A DNA stretch of 64,000 bases, from the NCBI GenBank assembly GCA_045837725.1, contig JBEWZL010000232.1:186001-250000 (forward strand). The letters are read 5' to 3'. Numbering within the stretch: the stretch's first letter is position 1; every line of letters starts with the position of its first letter. The translations under genes and the position numbers were made by a program. This DNA is from Vermamoeba vermiformis (taxonomy: Eukaryota; Tubulinea; Echinamoebida). The notes under the pieces were generated by a model, which searched no databases, was not told the DNA's origin, and was given only the letters and a program-made list of their open reading frames with translations. This document shows, in pieces, positions 1 to 12,489 of this stretch.

Positions 1-53
1 ATTGTTAATTTAAACCTACGGCGTACTTATAATTAATTCCTAATTTTTTAAAG

Positions 54-3000
54 GTAAAATTCAGGTGTACGACAGAAACAATGATTCTCCGTTGTTATTT
101 GAGTTCAATACAAGGAACTCGACGATTTACAGCCTACAGTACATGAATGAGAACGGATAGTACGTTATTTTACTGACAAAACGCTCAGCATTGACATTTC
201 TTCAGTGTTTTAACAATCGAAAAAGAACGCGAGCAATCAGCAATTAATGTGATTCGAATTTACACTAACTGGAGAGATCTGCCACAACAATATGGTACGT
301 TTAAAAGATCAACGTACGTGTCAGTTAATCGTCGAATTTTTGTAGACTTGGTCGATGCTACATCATCCATGACACCTGTCAAATCAGGAATGTCGTTGAA
401 AGAAGTACAAAATATTGCACCTGAGGTATGACAAACAATTGAATGGTTGAATATGGACTAATGACTGACAGCGTCACAAACTTCTTGTGTACACATTACC
501 ACTTCCGAGTTCAGTGCAAACAATGTCAGTTTGTCCTGTCAGCAGTTACATTGCCGCGTGCACGGATAAAGTGATATCGATATATTCAGCAAAGGCGAAT
601 AGTCCGATAGAATGGGTCTTGGACATAAAGGCCGATGAAGTCAAAAAGGTCGTGTTGTATGATAGATATTTAGGTAAGTATACGAAGCTTCAAATATTAC
701 ACGATACGATCTAATCGATGATTTTAGCGTATTACACCGAGAAAGAGGTGTTTGCATTGAAATTGAAGATTGAAAAAGTTAACGACAAACAGCCATCAGA
801 TTTCACAGATTTGTGATGGCAAAAGAGATCGCTCAGCCTCAAGCACGAGATAGTGATACTATGCATAGTGTCGCATTTAAAAATATTGAAATAGCGTCGA
901 GGAAGTTAACGCTGTCTCGTGCAAACAGTCAAACATTTAGTGCTGACGACAAGTCTGGTCAAAAGTATTCTTATTACGAAGAGGACGAGCAGTACATTGA
1001 GTGCGTGTTTGATGACTCACAAATCATTCCGTGGGTCAACATTAACGTCCCTAGTCTGGCACAAGTCAATGCCGCAACATTTGCAAGCATCAACACGCCC
1101 AAAGAGATCTTAGGGCCTATCAAAGACGTTCATATTGTGACAGTCAACGTAGAAGATAATTTCAGGCTACGATCCTCGTCTGTGATGTATTACAAGTACG
1201 TAGTATATTTTGCAACCCAACGAGTATTAACAAAGAGTATAGACGGTTGGCACAAAACGAATCGATTCAGCAGATCTGTTTGGTACCTGAATATGCTGAT
1301 CAAGCTGGCGCTAAGAACAAGTTGAGTGGCATGCGCTTGTTAGTGTCCACGACGCGTCAAGTGAGTACATTTATATCTTAATACGGCACATGATTAACGA
1401 CCGATTAGGGAGTGCTGTTCGATATTTCCAACAACACGCACCACATTATCACGTTCAACTACAGTGACGACATTATTGACTGTGTGGCCTCACCAATGTT
1501 CTTGTACTCGATCACTGATACTGGTACGACAATACCATGTTATTTCGGTGTTGTTTATACATTTACGTAGGGCTTGAAATCTTCGCCATGCGTGCCACGC
1601 GAAGTAGTTTTGACGACAACTCGATGCCAACAACTAAGCCGTGCATCATCGGCATTCAACCTTTCAATGGCCTCAAGACACTCGTAGTCGAAAAAGACAC
1701 GCTCGTATTGATGTGCTTGTAAGTGCTTTATTACTTGACATCCGTACCTCCATTAACCAACCATTATTCAGAATCTCCGAGGCTGCTCTGCTACGAAAAA
1801 TGTCGCAAAAGATTGACGTGAAGGGAATGACCAAATCACCGTCAAAGAAAGAAGATGTCATGGGCTGGAACATTTACACATTGAAGCACACCACGACCGC
1901 TGACATTTTCAACCAAATTTCACGCAAGGCAGAGACTTCGCGCGACAATCAAACCGTCGAATATCAATTGTTGCTCGAAGCACATGCCCTCGTGTCATCA
2001 GCGCTGAGTTATTCGCAAGACAAACAAGCGGAGAGTGAACAACAGCCTTTGACAACTCTGCTGAAGTATTGCAATGGTTTGCTGGCTGGTGTAAGTACAC
2101 TATTTTAAAGTTCATTATTTGCAAATGGCTCATTTGTTGTAGTACTGTCTTCGCACGGACAACTACAGCAATGCCACATCACTGTTCTTCCAATCAGAAG
2201 TGCGTCCTCTTGACGTGTGCAATCAATTCGTCGAGAAGATCAAAACAGGGGTGAGTGAAGAGAGCAGCACGAGCAGCAAAAAGAAGTTCGATGACCCCAT
2301 TATGAGTCTGCACACCGCTTTCGATCAGTACCTCAATTCAGCCCTGTTTTCTCACGACGGTGTAAGTATTGGTAATTTTGTAATATTAAACCGGTGCTAA
2401 TGATTGAACAGACCTTTGAATTCAATGAAGAAGACGCGTTTATGGCAAATTTGATATTGGATCATTATTGTCGCTTCAATCCGTTCAAACTCGGCAAAGT
2501 TATTTTGGAGTCATCGCTGAACTACTACAACAAAGAAGTAGCGATCAATTACCTCGAAAAGGCTGAGGTGCGTCTTTTGTGCCGTACTATTTGTGTACTA
2601 AACTAACTTTCGACTTTGTTTAGCAAGACAAAAATCTCGCGGAGATCTCATTATGGGAGATGAAAATAGCGCTGGTAGTGTTGTATTTGGCGTGTGACTA
2701 CCGAGACAAGTAAGAATAGGAAAAATACGTGTATTATTACCGACGACTAATCACTCACTAGGGCATTGACACTGCTCAACAAAATCCCTCAAAACTTGTT
2801 GGTCTATTATTGCTCGCAAAATCCCAAGCTCTTGGATGGTAATACTTAACGCACGTAATATAGTCGCCTTATTAATGTTTTCCATAGCTGGTGAGCACAC
2901 ATTAGGCAAGGCACTGCGCGAGTGTGCCCCGTGGACGTTGTTAGAGATCTTAGTTCGTGTAGACTACAAACAGTACGAGTTTTGGTAATGTAACGCGTGC

Positions 3001-4643
3001 GAGTGCTTTAATTACTAACTCTTATTAAGGATGCCGAGTCGTAAGCCTGTGCGTCAGAACAGATTCTCTATGACATTAGGACTGTTAGCAAATACATCAC
3101 ATTTAGAACAACTCGAACAACAGTTGCAAGAGCTCAGCGAACAACGACAGTTGTTGCAAAAACAATTGGAGGCTCAAAAAGATCAATCACAACAGTTGCA
3201 AGACCTTAATGAACAGATCGCGCAACTGAAACAAATGCAAAAACAACAAGAAGAGCAGATCCAACATTACAAAACTGAAGTGTTGAACGAGGACAGCAAG
3301 GCAGCGCAAAACAATGTCGCGGAGTTAGTTCAAACACCGAGCAAGTCATCGTTGTTCGCGCTGAGTCCCTTGACCAAGAAACGATTGAGCAACGAATTGC
3401 GCTTCAAAAATGAGAGCAGGTACGCGAGCTACAATATTATATAATAGTGTGACTAACGTGCCTTAGAATCCTATCAATGTGCTACCTCGAGGCACTGTTG
3501 ATTGAAAAGAGCAAGCAGTACGCACAATCACCCTCGAAAGAACTCGAACGAGACATTGAAGTGCTGTTCACGCGCCTGTCAAAAGTGTACTACGAGATAC
3601 TGCTCTTGACTGACGTGGAAGAGATTGAGGATTTGTACCATCAAATCTGCAGCGTGGCGTCAGATCAAGAGATTGACTCGACACAAGGCAAGAAACTATC
3701 GTTCGAGTACATTTGGAAGTACTTCCACGTGCATTGCTTCAACGCCTTCCCGAGGCACAAGTGGCTCGAACAATTGCCGCCGTTGAGCGAGACTTTGAAC
3801 CAGCCCATGCAAGCCCTGCAGACACCAGACAGCTCTGCGAACAACTCACCGACTGCCTCGATGAAAAACATTGAAATGTCGCTCGGGCTCACTGAACAGC
3901 AGCTCAAAGCGGATCATTTCTATTTAAGGAAATTCCAAACGATCCTGAGCAGCGATATTCCGCGCAACAATGAAGAGGTGATGTCGCTGATTGATTCGGA
4001 GTACCAGCTGAAGGACTATTTGTTGTTCTCACTGCGCATCTTGTGCTTGCCTCGCGTTAACCAGTACGTGCCCTAGCATCTTATGATACGCTTACTAACT
4101 TATTATCAGGCTACCTGAGGGCGTTAATTCATTGATTAAGAGCACACCACACGTTATCATTGACTATTTGAAGCACTATTGTCAGAAGGTACGTGCTCGC
4201 GTCGTTTTTGAACTTCATTTTGCTAAATAGTATGCGAAACAGAAAGAAGATTGGGCGATCGTGCTAAATACCTTGTGGCAAGCAGCTGTTAATTTAGAGT
4301 CTAAGATGGTCAATGAAGCACCGTCCACTGCGGTAAGTTCCTATCAGTTTTGGTTGAAGATCCGATTTAATATGAGCAACAGGACGAAGAACTAATCAAC
4401 CAGTACACGATTATTCTTAATCATACTGCGAAGCAATTATCTCCAGATGAATTTTTAGCCTTGTTGCCCGTGGATGTAAGTTATTTTTAGCTTTTTTGGA
4501 TCCGAAGCGAAACTAATGCTATGACGCAGGGTGATCTTAAATTCTTCTTGCCATTCATCGAGACAAACTTCAGACTGTACAAATCCAACAAATTGTTGAA
4601 TAGAATTCAAAAACAAGCGCTGAAAGAGCAAGAGGAACAATAG
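54..4643 (+). CDS. HPS3: HPS3-like subunit of the BLOC-2 trafficking complex (5' partial)
   Basis: HPS3 is a subunit of BLOC-2, a cytosolic complex that directs cargo from endosomes to lysosome-related organelles. About 18 exons are visible and the protein enters the window mid-propeller. Recognition rests on collinear similarity to vertebrate HPS3: the 'IRIYTNWRDL' block matches 'LRAYVNWRNK', a GLEIFAMR block lies in the propeller, and the C-terminus 'DGDLKFFLPF' matches 'DGTATFFLPY'. A glutamine-rich coiled coil lies near 3090-3290. An apparent in-frame TAG at 158 disappears when the 46-nt GTACGT intron 160-205 is removed. An apparent stop at 814 is bypassed by an intron ending at 836; its donor, GTTAAC near 778, is non-canonical and uncertain. 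The true start codon lies left of the window. Stop TAG is at 4641-4643. The gene is convergent with TAF13. Confidence 0.85.
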
Positions 4644-4771
4644 ATCTTGCTTCAATTCAATAAAATTGTACATAAACTGCCTAATTTAAATATTACATAG
4701 TCATGTCGCATTATTTATTTACAAGGAATAATTAACAGAAGCATATTAAATGAAAGTGGATCGCGATCACC

Positions 4772-5318
4772 TCATCCTTCAGCCTTATTCATCATATCAT
4801 CAGTTTCAAAAGCTTTTCTTGCAGCTTTCAATTCTTCGTTCATTTGTAACAGTTCAATAGCACGAGCATATTTCTTGCGGTCCTTTCTAATTAAAAACAC
4901 CAGATCTTCAGTTTGTAATTTGCCTTTTTTACCAATTGTAATGGCGCGCGTAGTCTATCCAATGAATATTAATATGAATATGTAATGGTGTATTATTTAA
5001 TACTTACCATCTCATATATGAAGTCCAGAACCATGTCTTCGAGCAGTTCGACACTCGCGTCATAAGGATTTGATACATCACTTATAAAAATTAGTAAATA
5101 TATGTACGATTACAAATAATATTAATATTTACTAATATGTTGCTGTTTGCAAATTATTAAAAAAATTCTTACCCAAATCCGTACATCATGGCCATCACTA
5201 ACAATGAAAACAATACTATTAATATTAACGAAAATATTTAATAATTATAACGATACGTACGTTCTTTTTTGAACGTTCCTTTCTTTTTCACTAATCCACC
5301 GTTTGCTGTCTTCTCCAT
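4772..5318 (-). CDS. TAF13: TFIID subunit TAF13
   Basis: TAF13 is a histone-fold subunit of the general transcription factor TFIID and pairs with TAF11. Four exons splice to about 110 residues, close to the usual length. The short lysine-rich N-terminus (MEKTANGGLVKKK) is followed by the family signature 'MMYGFG', then 'NPYDASVELLEDMVLDFI', 'GKLQTEDLVFLIRKD' and 'MNEELKAARKAF', all matching human TAF13 in order. The start at 5318 is the only ATG giving the conserved first exon. The intron after KKKGTFKKE splits a CTG codon. The 3' end faces that of HPS3 with about 128 bp between stop codons. The family assignment is strong. No unusual residues were noted. Confidence 0.92.
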
Positions 5319-5476
5319 TTTCCTAGTGCTTATAGTACATATAATATTACAATGCTATTCTATTTATCAAATTTAAAATGATTCACACGAGGCGTGTTCT
5401 GGAGGAAAGAAACGAAAGAAAAATAAAATCTTTTGAAATGTCTCAGAAGAATTAATCACCTTTTACCAACACAACG

Positions 5477-7186
5477 ATGAGCACAAATAATACTAGCGTA
5501 TCCACATCGCGACGAAGAGCGCGTAGCAGAAGTGCTCCTGCATCTGATCGACCGGCGAAGAGACAAAAAACCACCCATGACGTCTCTCAGCTTTATAATC
5601 AAGGTTTAGAAAGCTTTTTGAAGACACCTACAATGCTATCATCGGCACTAGGAGCAATGGTTGATATAGGGTCAGTATTAACTGATTTCATTATTGAAAA
5701 TCAAGTTTGAATTGACATTTAGACCTTCAAAAAATCCTCCAAAATTTTTAAACAGTAATTATAAGGTGCTTTTAAATAATAATTAAAAGATACGCGACAA
5801 TATCTCGCTCATGAATTTCCTGAAAATTTTAATGATTTGTTTTGCAGATCTCAATTAATGCGACAGTTGCAAGCACAGCTCCTTCAGCCCAATGCTACCA
5901 CGATGAAGAAAATGAAAAGGATGAGTGCGCCAAAGACCTCCAATAAGAATAAAGAACGAAACACGAACAAAAAGCCAACCATCGTTATCGATCTGGATGA
6001 GGAGGCAACGGATGAGGTTCAAGTCATACACTCTAAGCAATCCAAATTATCGATAACATATGATGATGATTTTGAGCGACCAACGCTCACTAGAACCGGA
6101 TCTTCAAAGAGTAAAAGTACCGCTGCTTCAGACAAGCCAGGAATGAACCGAACAAACTCGCGCATGAGATCATCTATTATTGAAGACAATAGAATGGTCG
6201 TGGACGAAGATGAAGACACGGAACAGAACTACAGCCAGTTGTCAAATTCAGCCGGTCTGCTGTTGCTGCACTCAAGCCAGAAGAGCAATAAGAGCAATAA
6301 TAACAATACTAATAAGGACGCTAATGCAGCGAATAAATCGCGCAAGAACAGAAAAGAGTTGTCGAGTGACAATTATCCGTCGGATATGGAATTCAGTTCG
6401 CAAGACAAACGCAGTCGAATGGACTTTAGAAACAGTGCTAGCTCGATATTTGTGCTGCATCCGCAAATGGAAAATCAGTTGAAAGAGGCAGAGGCTGTGT
6501 TCGGTGACAAATTAGTGAAAATTGACACGACGACAAAGTACGGCCAATGACTTATCTTAATTACTATAATTGACTAATAACATCATAGGGGTGCCTTCCC
6601 TTGGAACAAATTCAATCCTCGTTACGGCAATGGCGGCATTACTGTATGTACTTGGATCTGTTTAAATGAGTAATCCTAACCCCGATTGTTTTTGACAGAT
6701 CCCTTTCCTTGGTGGAGCTCAATCAATGTCCGTGCAAGGCATATATGAGGGCATGAAAGTCACGGCAGATTCAGGCATTGACACTTCGAAGTTTAAAGAA
6801 CAAAGTGGCAAAGGACTGCAGCGCAAAGGTGAAGTGTTGGGCTGGCAAAAGGTACGTGCTAAATACAGCAACTCGTTCATGAAACGTGCCTTAATACTCT
6901 TGCCCAGGGCCACAACGAAGAGGTCTTGTTCAGTGAAGGCGATGCATTGTGGTATTACTATATTATTCCGTACAAACAGCTGCTGGACGAAGTGCTCAAT
7001 CATGAAGTGGTGGCCTTACAAAGCCTCTTAAAAGAGAAAAAGAAGCTTATTATTCTCGACACTGAAAGAAATTTTGATATTGATAACCTGCGGAAGCCTT
7101 TAAGTCACGGCTACTTGCTCAAATGTTATTTGGAGGGCAATTATCCTTCTCGATCCGACATCAACCTGGAAGACATGTACGAATAA
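5477..7186 (+). CDS. Basic nuclear-type protein with a bacterial-like C-terminal domain
   Basis: Five exons give about 430 residues. The first half is low-complexity and charged: a KRQK-type nuclear signal near residue 30, a 'PTIVIDLDEE' stretch resembling a SUMO-interacting motif, and serine/asparagine-rich segments. The C-terminal 150 residues are ordered: 'GAFPWNKFNPRYGNGGI', 'IPFLGGAQSMSVQGIYEGMK', then a Lys/Leu-rich end. This order (wanted place, then GI-P-G, then S-V-GI-GLK) recalls an uncharacterised bacterial family that I remember under the name DUF6939; that link is from memory and unverified. Splice junctions at 5670/5848 and around 6590, 6690 and 6907 preserve the frame. The role is unknown; a nucleic-acid-associated function is only inferred from composition. 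Confidence 0.7.
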
Positions 7187-7481
7187 ACTAACCCGAACCA
7201 CTTTCACCTTGCTTTTTTTGTACTCAATATTCAATAAGACCTCCTTGTTGCTGTTAAGTCCGTAAATTTAAATTTGGCGGCAAACGAGTTTTATTTCATT
7301 TGTTCGTATTGCACGCGTCAACATCACGACGTTCATAGTTTATTGATTATTAATATATCAATAAGAGAAAACTCTTCATAATAGAACCATCGGTTGGTCA
7401 AGTGTTATTTGTAACGGCTCTTGATTGATCGTTCAAACACAAGATTCGAGTTTTCAATATTATATTTATCAACCGATAATT

Positions 7482-10400
7482 ATGGAGGCGGATGATATAG
7501 CCGTTATATTGGAAAATCTATCTTCTCCAGGCAAGATTACTCAAACAACGAAAATTAATTACAAAATACTCCATCTACTCTTCCTAACGGAGAATTTTTG
7601 CTCCTAATAGCCCATTATTTGTTTAATTGCATAGTAATAATTTTCGCTTGTATTTTCTTTAGATAGCAAACAACGCCAACCAGCTATTGCGGATTTTATC
7701 AAATATGTAAACGATGAAGACAAATCACTGAAGGTAATCACAAATAATTCATGCAATTAATTTCAGCATTTTTTAACAAACAAATTTCGTATTAATTATG
7801 ATCCGAGTTGAAAACTGATCTCTTGGATCCGTATTTCATGAATTGTTGATTAACCACGCGTATTATATCAGCCCGAAGAAATTCACCAATCCGTTGCTGC
7901 CCTTGCCATTAGCATTAAGGACAATAATATGAAGATTTGCCAAGCTGCCATGGGTGCCGTGGAGACTCTCGTACGTAGAATCTTCTTATCGCGTTGTTAC
8001 GAAATTGAATGAGCGATGGAATATTTGATATTGCCTTAATATGACGAGAATGCAGCGTGACATCTCGCGACTGAACACGAATTCGATTCGCGACATTGAC
8101 TAACAGAATCTTTGGTGTTCAGGTGGCTTATTTGACGCGCACGAACACCGCTGCGTCAGTGAACACAATGACCGAGCTCGTGGAGCCAATTGCTGAACGA
8201 TTAGGCGACTCGAGTGTCAAGTCACACGTGCGCATGATTGCTCATGACGTGTTGTTGTCGCTGATGGTCGTGTTGACACCCGTGAAGACCTTGACGCACT
8301 TGAAAGAGTACTTTGTGCACAAGAACCACCGCGTCAGAGAGATGGTATGTGTCATTCATTCAATTAATAAGCACGTGCTAATGCGTATTCAGATGATGCA
8401 ATTGGTCCACAAAACAATCGAAAAGTTCGGCAAGAATGAAGTTCGTCCTGACGAGTGGATCGATCACGTGATTGCAGACTTAGAGGACTCGCAGAATTCG
8501 GTTCGTGAAGCCGCTCTGAAAGCCATCGAGGGCATTTACAAGTACGTCAATTAGACACCCTTCAAAATGATCCGTATTTATTTATTATTGTGCAAATAGA
8601 CTCGATCACTCGTTGCGTGCCCTGTTGGAAACTAAAAATATCAGCAAGCTTCATTACGATTTGGTGCGTGCAAAATTAGATGCGGTGGATGGCATCAAAC
8701 AGGCGCAAGTTGCATCGCCTCGCTCCACACTTACCAGCTCCAGAGTAAGTGTTGTCAAGTTGTGCTTATTATTAATTTTATCTCTAACGTCAATTTAGGG
8801 CTCCAAACATTTGTCAATGGAAATCAAACCAATTCGCATTTCAAACGAGGCAGAATTACAACGAGAAATTGAATCGATGAAAACTATTTTTGGCGTTGTT
8901 GACGAGTGGGAACAACGCGTGGATAATTTAAAGAAACTGCAACAAATGGCGCAAATGGGATTGCATCAGTCATTCCCGAATTTTATCAATTATTTGAAAG
9001 ATTTGCAAGATTCATTGAGCGCACAGGTAAAAAATAATCGATTAACACATTGATATTGTGCTAAACTAACGAACAATATGTCATAGATTGGTGATTTGCG
9101 TTCATCAGTAGTGAAAGAAGCGTGCCTTACATTGTCAGTCCTCGCCACTAACCTCGGCGAGTCGTTCAATTCATTCGTGGAATTTTTCTTCCCGAGTCTG
9201 TTGAAGTTGACATTTGTCACCATTCAAGTCGTGTCTGAGGCTGGTGACTCGTGCATGAAAGTCATGTTGAAGCACACCAAGCCCAATATTGTCAATAAGA
9301 TCACATTTGAAGCTATGAAGAGCAAGCACAGCATTTCGAGATTAAGGTAAATTATTCCCTATGCATTTGTCTGCGGTGCTAATTTTGCATGTCAGATGCA
9401 ATGAATATATTCTACTGTTATTGAAGGACAAGCCAAAGAGCTATTTAGACAAATACGTTGAAGACATTGAACAAGCGGTCAAAAAGTGCGTGTCTGATGC
9501 CGACAAAGATGTGCGCGCGTGTGCTCGTGCGTGCTTCTGTTGGTTTGCTAAAACATGGCCGGACCGAGGAGACAAGTTGTTGAAAACATTCGACGGCACG
9601 ACGCAGAAGTACATTGCTGAAGAACAGTCGCGCGTGCTGTCCCAATCGAGTGACGAGCTGCGATCATCTGGCTCAACGACTCAGGCCTCGGGCTACAAAC
9701 GAGTGCCTGTGGGCAAAGAAAAGTAAGTCTTATAAAGGAAATTAGTGTGGAGCTAACCTGAATTAGAACTACTAGCAAGTCACAAGCCACTGTCACCGGC
9801 ATGACCAAGAGCGGTGCCATGCGCGTAGAAATGCCACCTAGCAAATCAAACCCGTCAATCTCAACAAGTGGTGAGACCCCTGCTATTATTCCCAAAGCCA
9901 CCACTGCTCAGCGTGTACCTGTGGCCGACAAGCCTTGTAAGTTTTGAATACGCGCATGCTAGTTGGTTGTTAACTCCAAATTAGGGAAGAAAAAACCGAC
10001 AGCCCAACCACCCAAGAGTGCTGCGCCACCAAACAAGTTGCAAAAATCCGACGGCAATGAGGCTGAGACAGCTGCACCGACCACAGCCGCAGAGCCCTTA
10101 GCGATGTCTGATGATCTGTTGATCTTCGACACGAACAGTTTTGCAGCACCTAGCAATACAAATCAGCCCAAACAAACTACTGCCCTTCGGATATCACAAC
10201 AAAAAGATGTTAACGAGGAACTTATCTCTGGCAATTTTGACGAGAAGTGGCAGCTCATTAACACGAATGCAGCCAACGCCCAGAACTGGTCCTTGCGTGT
10301 GGACGCATTTGCAGAGCTAAAGTCCATGTACGGCAGTGACACCTTCAACTCACACGTGCTCAACAACCCCGTGAAGAACGAGAAGTTGATCAAGCTGTAT

Positions 10401-12133
10401 TCCACGCACCTGTTTGACCCGCACTTCAAGGTCGTGAATCAGTGCCTCGACAGTTTAATCAAGCTCGTGTCTGGCCATCCAAAATACATTGAGAGCAATT
10501 GGGACAAAATCGCACCTCACTTGTTGAAGCTCCTCGGAGGTAAGCATACAACACGCATTATAACACATGTGCTAACGGCTACTAGGACAAATGACACTCC
10601 GTGATGACACGCGACAGCACATTCAGCAAGTCATCGACACACTCGTTGAAGTGTCAGGAGCAAACTCATCAAATATCTTTAACGCGACGAGCAAACTGTT
10701 GGACAGCAATGACAACAAGGTCAAGATGGGAGCCATGAAGTTCTTGGAGTTGTTCTCGAGTGTAGCTGACAAACAGAACCTGAGCACAGCTAGTAAGTGC
10801 ACAACGATTGCACGCATGCGCGATAATAACCTTCGATATAGATGTCAAACAAACCTTAAAGAAGATCTTGACGTGTGTTAAATGGGACAAGGCCTCAGAT
10901 ATGCGCAAAGCTGCTGTCGATAGTTTGATTGCCATTTATCCTGTCAATCCGAGCCAATTCAAGTCACAAATCTCTTCATTCAATAACGCACAACGCGAAG
11001 ACCTCGTAAAATTGTTGTTACCGAAGATTCCAACGCTATTAGAAGAGGAACCAGAAGAGAAAACTGAGGCACAAGACAAAGTCCCAGAGACCAATGAGGA
11101 CTTGACTTCTTCGGGAAATTTAATTACTTCACGAAAACAAGTCGAAAACGGTCTTGAAGAGCTGTCCCCGACCTGTGACTTTGATGTCAATTCGCCTAAC
11201 AAACTGCCCACAAGTGACGCGGAGACCAACAATGTTACTGTCAATGATAGCGCTGCTTCGAACGTACAAGAGACATCACAAGCTGAGAACGCTGAAGACA
11301 AGCAAGTCAACGGCGATGACACAAAGCACGAGCCCGAGACCAATCACGTTGAAGTTGTAGAACCATCGAGCATACCCTCGTCAAACGAGATTTTGAACAA
11401 CTCGAATGTGCCTGCTAACAACAACGTGAAGCACATGGACGAAGAGGACTTGGAGATTGACCTGACTGCTGCTAGAGAGGCACTTGAGAAGCCCAAAGTG
11501 GACTTGTCCTCGCTAGTGCAGCTACTAGAATCGAGCTCTGCTGTAGAGCGAGGCAATGGCTTTGCAGCACTAATTGACTATGTCATTGATGACGAGGTAA
11601 GCCTAACACACATTAATTCTGCATAACACTAACATATACTATAGCACGATCGACCCCGACAACAAGCAGCAGTTGAGGCCTTGCAAAACACGGTCAAGTC
11701 ACGTGATGATCTGCATCAAGAATTTGCAGTGACAATTGCAGACATGCTCACTGCTCGCAAGCAATTCGACGCCTCGTCGCCAATCTACACTTGTCTGCCG
11801 ATCTTGGCCACGTCAAATACACTGCGAGAACGTGTGACCAAGGACAATGCCGCACCTCTGGGTGTGTTCCAAGCCCTGCTAGTGCACATGTCAGCACAAG
11901 AGATCATCGATAACGTCATGTCAGGCCTTTGGTTTGAGACACTGATGAAAGCGTTTGAAAATGGAGAGCCAGCTGTGCGCAAGACCACCGTCTTCTGCTT
12001 TGTGGAGATATCTGTCAAGCTTGAACCAAGCAAGTACAAGAGCTATTTCTCATCGAAGAATGCCAGCCACATCAAACTGCACAAATTGGTCGATGTTTAC
12101 GTCACTGCCAAGACTAATAATGGCGCTAAATGA
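7482..12133 (+). CDS. CLASP: CLASP-family microtubule-associated protein with TOG arrays
   Basis: CLASPs bind microtubule plus ends and promote rescue during mitosis and migration. About twelve exons encode roughly 1,240 residues. The first TOG (from residue 1) contains 'HKNHRVREMMMQLVHKTIEK' and 'LEDSQNSVREAALKAI', typical CLASP HEAT-repeat edges. The second TOG carries 'IGDLRSSVVKEACLTLSVLA', matching the CLASP 'DLRSQVVREACITLG' hallmark. An SSG/TSK-rich, basic linker (9600-10100) resembles the microtubule-binding Ser-rich region, and a third helical array plus a C-terminal CLIP-interacting-type domain ends at 12133. An acidic, disordered insertion (about 11050-11450) sits before the last domain. 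The first intron (7531-7662) has a GC donor. The family assignment is firm; the number of TOGs beyond two is inferred. Confidence 0.9.
7531..7662 (+). other. GC-AG intron in CLASP
   Basis: Exon 1 of CLASP ends ...TCTCCAG and the next bases are GCAAGA; no GT occurs before the reading frame closes. Joining 7530 to 7663 gives a GAT codon and continues in frame into the second exon, whose start is preceded by TTCTTTAG. This is the rare GC-AG class of U2-type intron. Confidence 0.75.
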
Positions 12134-12489
12134 CAATTAGTCGAGGGAGAGTCAATGCATCGAGATCTGGAAATGATCACGAACCCGCCCTGCTGTAATA
12201 TTATCTAGGTATATATATGACTGTTCTATGTATTTTATCTATTTATTATTATTGTAATTCTCCCTCGAAGTTGTTCAAAATAACACTTAGTTAAACTTGT
12301 AAATACTCATAATAAAGACCGCACTAAACTCTAAGTAGCTTTATCGTTGTGAGGAATTGCACGGAGGTGCAACGATTTGTACCAAATGGTAAACGAGATT
12401 GCAATCTCGGCAAAAAAAGCTAAATTTACTTCTTTCAGACCGTGCCGTTAAAATTATTCAAGTCTTTATCAATCAAACTACCACGAAAG
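12134..12489. other. Intergenic region, CLASP 3' end and promoter of next gene
   Basis: This 356-bp stretch follows the CLASP stop. AATAAAGACC near 12311 is a plausible polyadenylation signal. A perfect 16-bp palindrome lies at 12394-12409, about 80 bp before the next ATG, in AT-rich sequence. No coding potential was seen. Confidence 0.5.
12394..12409. promoter_or_regulatory. Perfect 16-bp palindrome CGAGATTGCAATCTCG upstream of the 12490 gene
   Basis: The sequence CGAGATTGCAATCTCG equals its own reverse complement over all 16 bases. It lies 81 bp before the downstream start codon, where a promoter-proximal dimeric transcription-factor site would be expected. The identity of any binder is unknown; the TTGCAA core resembles C/EBP-type bZIP sites, which is only an analogy. 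Confidence 0.4.

Noticed and set aside
158-816. In-frame stop codons in the HPS3 region near 158 and 814, suggesting a pseudogene or altered genetic code
   Set aside because: Removing intron 160-205, and an intron ending at 836, restores an unbroken frame that matches HPS3. Other genes end normally with TAA, TAG and TGA.
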